Shown here piece by piece: positions 58,215 to 64,000 of a DNA stretch of 64,000 nt. The translations under genes were made by a program, and so were the position numbers. This stretch comes from Carnegiea gigantea. Its lineage: Eukaryota; Streptophyta; Magnoliopsida; Caryophyllales; Cactaceae. The notes beneath the pieces were generated by a model that saw only the letters and a list, made by a program, of their open reading frames with translations, was not told the DNA's origin and ran no database searches. The stretch's first letter is position 1, and each line of letters starts with the position of its first letter. The stretch covers positions 26,575-90,574 of the forward strand of contig JAKOGI010002720.1 in the NCBI GenBank assembly GCA_029747015.1, given 5' to 3'.

Positions 58215-59147
58215 GGCGGTGCTTGGCACGTTACTTTTTGGATAGCGTTTTGCTTAAAACTGAGTTTTTAGCGGTGGTTGTCGTTGTTTGATTAAATCAA
58301 TCAGTTACTTGAATTATTTGATAAATAATTTTTTGGAATATTTTTTCACCTTTAAAAAGTTATTTTTCAAAAAAATAACATTTGTAACCTTTTGAGGTTG
58401 GTTGTTTAGAGATTTAATGTAAAATACTAAAATATCCTTGATTAAATATTATAAATAAAATTCATATATTTTTTTGCACTCTCTTTTCTAAATTTTTGCT
58501 TGCTTCTTCAAATTCAAATTAGATAATGATCCATAGTAATTATAACTTCATAATTCAATTTAATGGTTGATAAAATCATAAAATTATTAATTTTCGCTAA
58601 TATTATATAGTAATATTAAATGTAATGTAAATTTTAATTTTCTATTTATCCCTGCTTTAAAAAAATCAATTCATATTGAAAGAAAGTTAAACTAATAACA
58701 AATAAAAGTTTCTCAAAATGAACAACAAAACAAGATTCTATTATGGGTCTTAAACATCGCATAACGTTTAATTTAAATTGAAAAGAAAACTAGATTAAAA
58801 AAATAAGTCATGTATAAATCAATAAGAAGATTTAATAACTAGTAATAAAATGGAATCATATGACTGAAGATAGTTTGCACATATCACCTAAATGTAATTC
58901 ATATTGAGAAAGAAATGAGTGACTAACTAATTAAAAAAATTCACCTTTGGTGGTAAATAAGAGATATAGGCATAAATAAAATTTTATCAAATATATTTTT
59001 TAAAAACAGCTAATTTTATCAAATATTTTTTTAAAAAACAGTTTATTAAAATAGCTAATATAAATAACTAATTAAAATAACTAACAATTAATAGTTAATA
59101 GAAACAACAAATAATTAATAGTTAATAATCATTTGTCAAACAGGGCC
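58215..59147. mobile_element. MITE, PIF/Harbinger-like (933 bp)
   Basis: Terminal inverted repeats are imperfect: GGCGGTGCTTGGCA on the left, GGCCCTGTTTGACA from the right on the other strand. TTT flanks both sides (58212-58214 and 59148-59150), a possible 3-bp duplication. The interior is AT-rich and non-coding. Copy A lacks it, and flanking sequences align across the empty site near 36095. Confidence 0.62.
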
Positions 59148-59229
59148 TTTGTCAGGTAAATATCGTTTTTGCAGCTGCAGGCTCTCCAGAGTCCAGTCTA
59201 CAGTGCAGTCTCGGTCGATTTTACCTTGC

Positions 59230-59749
59230 TAGGGATGGCAACGGGGCGGGGTTTCCCCGACCCGCAGCGGGGAAAATTCCCCGGACCCGCCGGGGACGGG
59301 GTCGGGGACGGGGGAAAATTCCTCCCCCGGCTGCGGGGACGGGGGCGGGGCGGGGGGAAATTCCCCCCATCCCCGGACCCGCTCCCCGTTGGGGAAATAT
59401 ACCCGTCCCCGAACCCGTTTCCCCGCCCGGAAATTAATTAAAATTACATATATATATATATATCCTTAATTTATTAGTTTAATTTCTCTTTTTTGTTTAC
59501 GGCTTATTGTTTGATTATTTTTATATTGGGCTCGTAATTTTCACTGTAATTGGGCTTGCATTTTGTGTAATCTCGTCACTAAAATTCGGGGAAGCGGGGC
59601 CCCGGCGGGGAACGGGGTCCCCGACGGGGCGGGGATGGGGGGAAAATAATCCCCAACAGCGGGGGCGGGGTGTGTGGGCGGGGGACGGGGTGTTGAGCGG
59701 GGACGGGGGAATATTCCCCCGTCCCCGCCCCGCCCCGTTGCCATCCCTA
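59230..59749. mobile_element. hAT-type non-autonomous element (520 bp, 8-bp TSD)
   Basis: Perfect terminal inverted repeats start TAGGGATGGCAACGGGGCGG. The 8-bp duplication TACCTTGC lies on both sides (59222-59229 and 59750-59757), diagnostic of the hAT superfamily. Both arms are extremely GC-rich and partly self-complementary. The centre (59440-59580) is AT-rich and non-coding. Copy A has the empty site near 36165. Confidence 0.93.
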
Positions 59750-59757
59750 TACCTTGC

Positions 59758-60954
59758 CCTGCCCCCTTTTATGCTTATCCAATCGAACAGCCCCTGACTT
59801 TGTGGAAGCTACGTGCTACAAATGCACGTTCCACACACTGCCTTTTCAATACGTAAATGAGCGCTACTCTACTAATTATCATATGGGAGATAAATATTAA
59901 TTAAATAAAATAATTTGAAACCCAAAATTTATATTTAAGCTTTTTTAAGTCTTTCTCTTCAGATAATAATTTTTGATTCAAACCATTGATATTATTTTAG
60001 TCAACATATATCTCCACTATACCAATTATCGTAATGAAGATAAATGTTAATCAAATGAAATGATTTAGAGCTCAAAATTAATATTTAAACTTTTTTTAAG
60101 TCTTTCTCACCAGATTATCAATTTTTGATTCAAACCATTGATATTATTTTAGTAGTGAAAAACATCAACGGAATTATTTTAGTAGAAAAAATGTTAATTA
60201 AATTATCGTAGTGGATAACTAAATGAAAGAATTTTGAGTTTAAAATTTATATTTGAGATTATTTTAACTAAATGAAAGAATTTTTCACAAATTTTGACAT
60301 TTATGACTTAGAGCTTTAGATTGGCAGTTTTAGGTTCCAATGTTTCTAGCTTACAACATGCAAAGTCTTACTCGAGTATTGTTAGTTCTATAAATCTTAT
60401 GAACTATTATGGAACTTATTTTGGTATTTCGGTTGGTGGAATATGATTTTGAGGAGACTTAGTTATATCAAGGTCTATTATAGTTGTCACTTCTCACTAG
60501 TTGACACATTAAAGTTATTATTACCTTATATTTCATATTTTACTATTGCCTTTATTAAAAATTATGTTGATGTGTTTGTTGAGTGTTTGCTACATGTCTT
60601 AAACTTCTAACAGGCTTTCGTAAGGTTGTGGATCCGTTTATGATCGTTTGAGATCCATGGACCCAATGGGTCTAGAAATGGATCTCAACTTTTAAGATTC
60701 AATGGGTCTAGATTGAATATGGACCCAGACCCAAAAAAATTAGAATCGATACGGATCTAAATAGATCCGATTCAGATCCAATCCACTACTGTTCCTAGCC
60801 ACATGTACAGATCAGTCAAGGTGGATGAATGAAGTTAAAGTTTCTTATTTTTTCAGCTCCTTTTTAAGGGAGACATAAAAGGGTAGTTTGGAAAATAACA
60901 AAAATTATATGTATTACAACCTAAATTATAACAGATTATGAGTTTCGCTAACTC
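59758..60954. other. Intergenic with local duplication, no gene
   Basis: 59770-59845 matches 36170-36235 of copy A. 59870-60000 and 60012-60155 are a diverged tandem duplication of about 140 bp sharing TTTTTGATTCAAACCATTG. 60600-60790 is rich in AGATCC/GGATCT and ATGGGTCTAGA motifs and may be a small repeat element, not classified. Confidence 0.55.
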
Positions 60955-61118
60955 GGATCTTATGCACTTTGATTAGATGGCACAATATATTTAATGTTAA
61001 GCTAAAATTACAAGAGATAAATGTAAAAGTGTAAAACGACCATTCCTGTGTGATTTTCAGATAATAATGTAATTTGAGGAGCGAATTCAAAAATATTTTT
61101 CCAAAGTAGGTTTTAAGT
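60955..61118. repeat. Right edge of locus duplication, copy B
   Basis: Aligns with 36740-36905 of copy A. No further similarity is seen to the right. Confidence 0.66.
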
Positions 61119-61189
61119 CCTATTTTTAACCTTTCTCATTAGGTGAAGAGAAAAGCGGACTTAAAATTTTAGATGTTAGGTCTACTTGA

Positions 61190-61670
61190 ACATGTTACAA
61201 ACTAGTCAGGCCATCATATACCCCCAAATAATTAATTATTTTTTGACATAAATAAGACGCAAATGCTGATAAAAGTGAGATTCGAGCTTAGATTGTTTTG
61301 TTTAACGTAACACTCAATTGATATAAAATTTATCATAGTGTCAGAGCCAGATTATGCTTAATTTCAGTTCGCCGCGTTCCGCATACGAATAATATCACAT
61401 GTTAGGCCTTATTAGCAACCCACACATGACGGGAGTGTGCGAAGAATACTATTATATAAAAGTGGGCGTTGTCTTATCTCACATTGAAAATATAAGAAGT
61501 CTTGAGTATAGATATAAGGTAAGGAGTTCCTCCACCCATGCTCAATTGGTTTTGAGTTGGAACCTCACTTGAGCTCGTACACATTGTTCATTTGTTTAAA
61601 GCCCAATTGGTATAAAATTTAACACAATTTGAGCTTTTAATTGAGTTCGTACTTGAACATAGTATCAGAG
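61190..61670 (+). mobile_element. TRIM-like LTR pair, decayed
   Basis: Two LTR-like segments end at 61335 and 61659, each followed by a decayed tRNA-Met primer-binding site (TAGTGTCAGAGCC and TAGTATCAGAG). Their last 40 bases are alike (CAATTGGTATAAAATTTA versus CAATTGATATAAAATTTA). The second LTR starts at about 61436 after a purine-rich GACGGGAG and contains ATTATATAAAAG, a TATA-like box. No coding sequence. The left LTR is truncated. Confidence 0.48.
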
Positions 61671-62546
61671 TTTTTCTGAACAAAAGGTAACCATTCCTAT
61701 AAATATTACCAGTTAGGCCAACTAACACTCACAAATGATTAATTTATTGATTCAGCATCTTATTGATTCATTCTGAATTGATAACTTAATAAGCAACCCC
61801 TATCTGAACGCTATGTTGAGTAAACTCAGTTAGCATATTGCATGCTAAAACAAGCCATGGTCGAATGGAAGCTTTAGGCCCTATTTGGACCTAAGAAAAT
61901 AAAATAGAAAGAAAGTTGAAAGGAAAAAGGTGACAAGAAAAGTCATTTTCTTTCTCCTGTTTGGATTAGAGAAAAAAATTATAAGGAAAAAATAACTTTC
62001 CACTGATTTTTTTTTTCTTTGTTTGAATTAAAGAAAATGAATTAAGGAAAGAAATATATATCTTGTTAAGATCAAAATGTGATATCCAAGTCACCCTTTG
62101 CCAGGCAATGCCAATGGAACTAATAAAAATAAAATCATCAAAATGAGGAAAACATACAATTGGATCACCTCTCAAACTTTCCCATTCTGAAGCAAAATGT
62201 CACTTCAAACTCTCTGGTTTTGTTACAGTTAAAAAGTTTGCAAGAATCCATGCTCATTGTAGTGTTCATGATGGCAATTCACTTAACTTATACACCTGTT
62301 TTCTTTGGACAGGCCTAACTAAGCATCATCATAGTGAGAATCACACAGCTAACCTGACAATACTGTATGGGCTTGCTCAAGCAACCTGCCTTAATGCCGC
62401 ATTGCTAATTTTCTGCTATATTTTGATAATGCACACTGACAAACCTAGCATGAACCAATTGTTCAACATTCACATAAGGTTTATGACAAATATGGAGAGT
62501 AAAAGTGATAATCAAAATCATTAGTGTAATAAGAATCATAAGATAC
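61671..62546. other. Intergenic, no gene recognised
   Basis: AT-rich sequence downstream, in minus sense, of the TBL exon. I looked for the next TBL exon (G-D-S motif) and did not find it. A MITE-like start AGGCCCTATTTGGACC lies at about 61877, without a matched partner. Confidence 0.45.
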
Positions 62547-62731
62547 CTAGGAATGTTGCACCCATTTGGCTGCCACCTCCATGAGCGAAACCCTGAATCA
62601 GGCCTGCCACTAAGATGACAGTTACAATCTCTATCAATCTAGAGGCCAGAACCAGGTGGGTAGTACGGTAATGGGCCATCTCTCCCCCATCTCTGATCAA
62701 ATACATCACATTCTCTTTCCACCAATTTCAT
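62547..62731 (-). pseudogene. TBL/PMR5 family exon relic (PMR5N domain)
   Basis: Minus-strand exon with the order C-D-V-F-D...R-D...P-Y-Y-P-P-G-S...I-D...N-C...G-R-P-D-S...[12 protein letters not shown], the PMR5N domain of trichome-birefringence-like proteins. These Golgi enzymes O-acetylate cell-wall polysaccharides. A splice donor CTAG/GTATCT follows directly after the P-R, a usual intron position in this family. One in-frame stop sits after P-P-G-S-G-L, where the family normally has a cysteine-containing stretch. The next exon with the catalytic G-D-S is not visible within 900 bp, so this is probably an orphaned fragment. Confidence 0.62.
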
Positions 62732-62747
62732 GGAAAGAGAATGTGAT
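62705..62747. repeat. Perfect 16-bp inverted repeat (hairpin)
   Basis: ATCACATTCTCTTTCC (62705-62720) and its exact complement (62732-62747) are separated by 11 bases. It overlaps the start of the TBL-like exon. Confidence 0.9.
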
Positions 62748-62966
62748 TAGCATCATAACTTCCTTTCCCTTGAGCAAGGCTTATATGATGTCGTCCTGAA
62801 TTTCTTGGATATTTTCTATTATCCTTGAGAACAATCCTTGTATCTGTCCTATGAAAACTCACATTCTTCACCTTTAACTCAGGATTCCCAAAATGGGTTT
62901 CATTCTCAACCTTATTCACAACATAATTTTGTTTCCCTTAATCCCATTTTCAATTTTATAGGTGGA

Positions 62967-64000
62967 ATTACTCAAAAAGTAAGTTTTTTCGTTCTGACGG
63001 ATGTTCCGACCGAAAATGTCCGTCGGAATAACCGGAATCGGGAAGGGGTTCCAACGGAAAATTGTATTCGGTCGGAACAATTCCAACTGAACTAGGTGAC
63101 CATCAGAGGCCTCTTCTGACGGACATCCGACAGAAATTCATGTGTCCGATGGAACTATTCCGTCAGATGCTTCAAATTTTTTTAAAAAATTTTTTTCCCG
63201 AGAAAAATTTTTTAAAAGCCCAGGAATTCCGTCAGAGTCCGTCGGTATTCTGTCGGAAGCCGTCGGTCATTCCGTTGGAATTTTTACAATTTATTTTAAA
63301 AAAATAAAAAGTATAGTACCGAACTATAAAAACATTTTTCAATGTATCTAATACACAAAAATTCTCATCATTGACGTTAAATTGATATTAACGTTAAATT
63401 ATGCTTCATTAATAAAAAATTATACTCTTTAACAACAAAGTACAAAATTGAGAACAAATTATCATTCTAACAAACTAACATCAACGTAACAAACTAACTA
63501 TATAAACTATTAAATTTGCATAATTACATGCAAACTAATTATATAAATTATTAAATTCAACGTATATACTTAATTAACTGAATTTGTACAAATTACATAA
63601 GAGAAAACCTTCTCAAAAAGTCGATGATGAATGACGGCGAGAGAAGGTGATGGCGGTGGGATGGCGGTAAGCGGTGGTGGAGCGATGGCAAGTGGCGGTG
63701 CTCCCCCTCTCTCTATCTCTTTCTATTTTACGAAATGAGTAACGAAAAAATGAAGCGTGTGGCGAGTTTTATAAGAGAATTTCTGACGGAATATGCCGTC
63801 GAGATTCCGTCGAAATATTCAAAAAATTTTGAATTTTCCCTTTGTTCAACTCGGGGTTCAAATAATTTTCCGCCGGAATATTCCATCAAAATTCCATTGG
63901 AACCTGAATTCCGTCGAATTTCGACGGATTTTTCCATCGGAATATTCAAAAAAAAAAATTTATTTTCCCTCCATTCAACTTGGGGTAAAAAAATTCCTTC
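62967..64000. mobile_element. CACTA-like non-autonomous element, right end outside window
   Basis: From a decayed terminus (ATTACTCAAAAAGTAAG) at about 62967 there is an array of TCCGTCGGAA-type motifs in both orientations (62996-63285). An AT-rich centre follows, then a GC-rich and CT-rich leader-like segment (63600-63725). A second array of the same motif (63780-63950) continues towards the window edge. The mirrored layout copies that of the CACTA at 17015-31089, with a related but different subterminal motif. No transposase is seen in between. Confidence 0.6.

Noticed and set aside
59169..59797. Glycine/proline-rich open frames
   Set aside because: They are translations of the GC-rich arms of the hAT element.
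61870..62160. MITE beginning AGGCCCTATTTGGACC
   Set aside because: The start looks like a Harbinger-type terminus, but no matching inverted end or target duplication was found.

Overview
This is a stretch of plant nuclear genome, almost certainly eudicot. The evidence is two intronless P-class pentatricopeptide repeat (PPR) genes, a fragment of a TBL/PMR5 cell-wall gene, and plant-specific transposons (Ty1/copia and Ty3/gypsy LTR elements, CACTA, hAT, TRIM, Cassandra). No prokaryotic or organellar feature is present. Species cannot be fixed from the sequence.

The backbone is one ancestral locus present twice in direct orientation. Copy A runs from about 4323 to 36905 and copy B from about 38880 to 61118. 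Each copy holds, in the same order, a conserved non-coding block, a relic of an unknown minus-strand gene, and a minus-strand PPR gene (A 34070-35824, B 56250-57938). The copies carry different insertions, so each supplies the empty sites for the other.

Layout. 1-1620: copia element entering from the left edge (start of gag, PBS, one LTR). 1621-4322: AT-rich, with a probable minus-strand LTR fragment ending at 4322. 6468-11887: decayed Ty3/gypsy chromovirus inside copy A (TSD GGTA). 13518-33350: old copia element inside copy A (TSD AATAA). It is split by a 14.1-kb CACTA transposon at 17015-31089 (TSD GTA). The CACTA carries a TNP2-type transposase and a Transposase_24-type second gene, both on the minus strand. 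The TNP2 gene is split in turn by a 6-kb TRIM-derived composite at 21865-27838 (TSD AATAT). 34070-36110: PPR gene A and its leader. 36249-36564: probable MITE. 37003-38056: LINE relic, into which a 5S-rRNA-carrying Cassandra LTR has inserted (38057 to about 38372). 39063-53635: a decayed Ty3/gypsy element of Athila/Tat type (gag-like ORF, PBS, 1.8-kb LTR), itself split by an 11.4-kb Tekay-like element (39907-51317). 53636-58214: copy B with PPR gene B. 58215-59147: Harbinger-like MITE. 59230-59749: hAT element with 8-bp TSD. 61190-61670: TRIM-like LTR pair. 62547-62731: TBL exon relic. 62967 to the window end: a CACTA-like non-autonomous element.

The only genes with intact frames and a recognisable host function are the two PPR genes. 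Everything else recognisable is mobile DNA or relics. The most unusual structure is the TRIM composite: both of its outer ends are LTR 3' ends in inverted orientation, yet a single exact 5-bp target duplication surrounds it. The second point of interest is that the two PPR paralogues differ at RNA-recognition positions in about six of 13 repeats.
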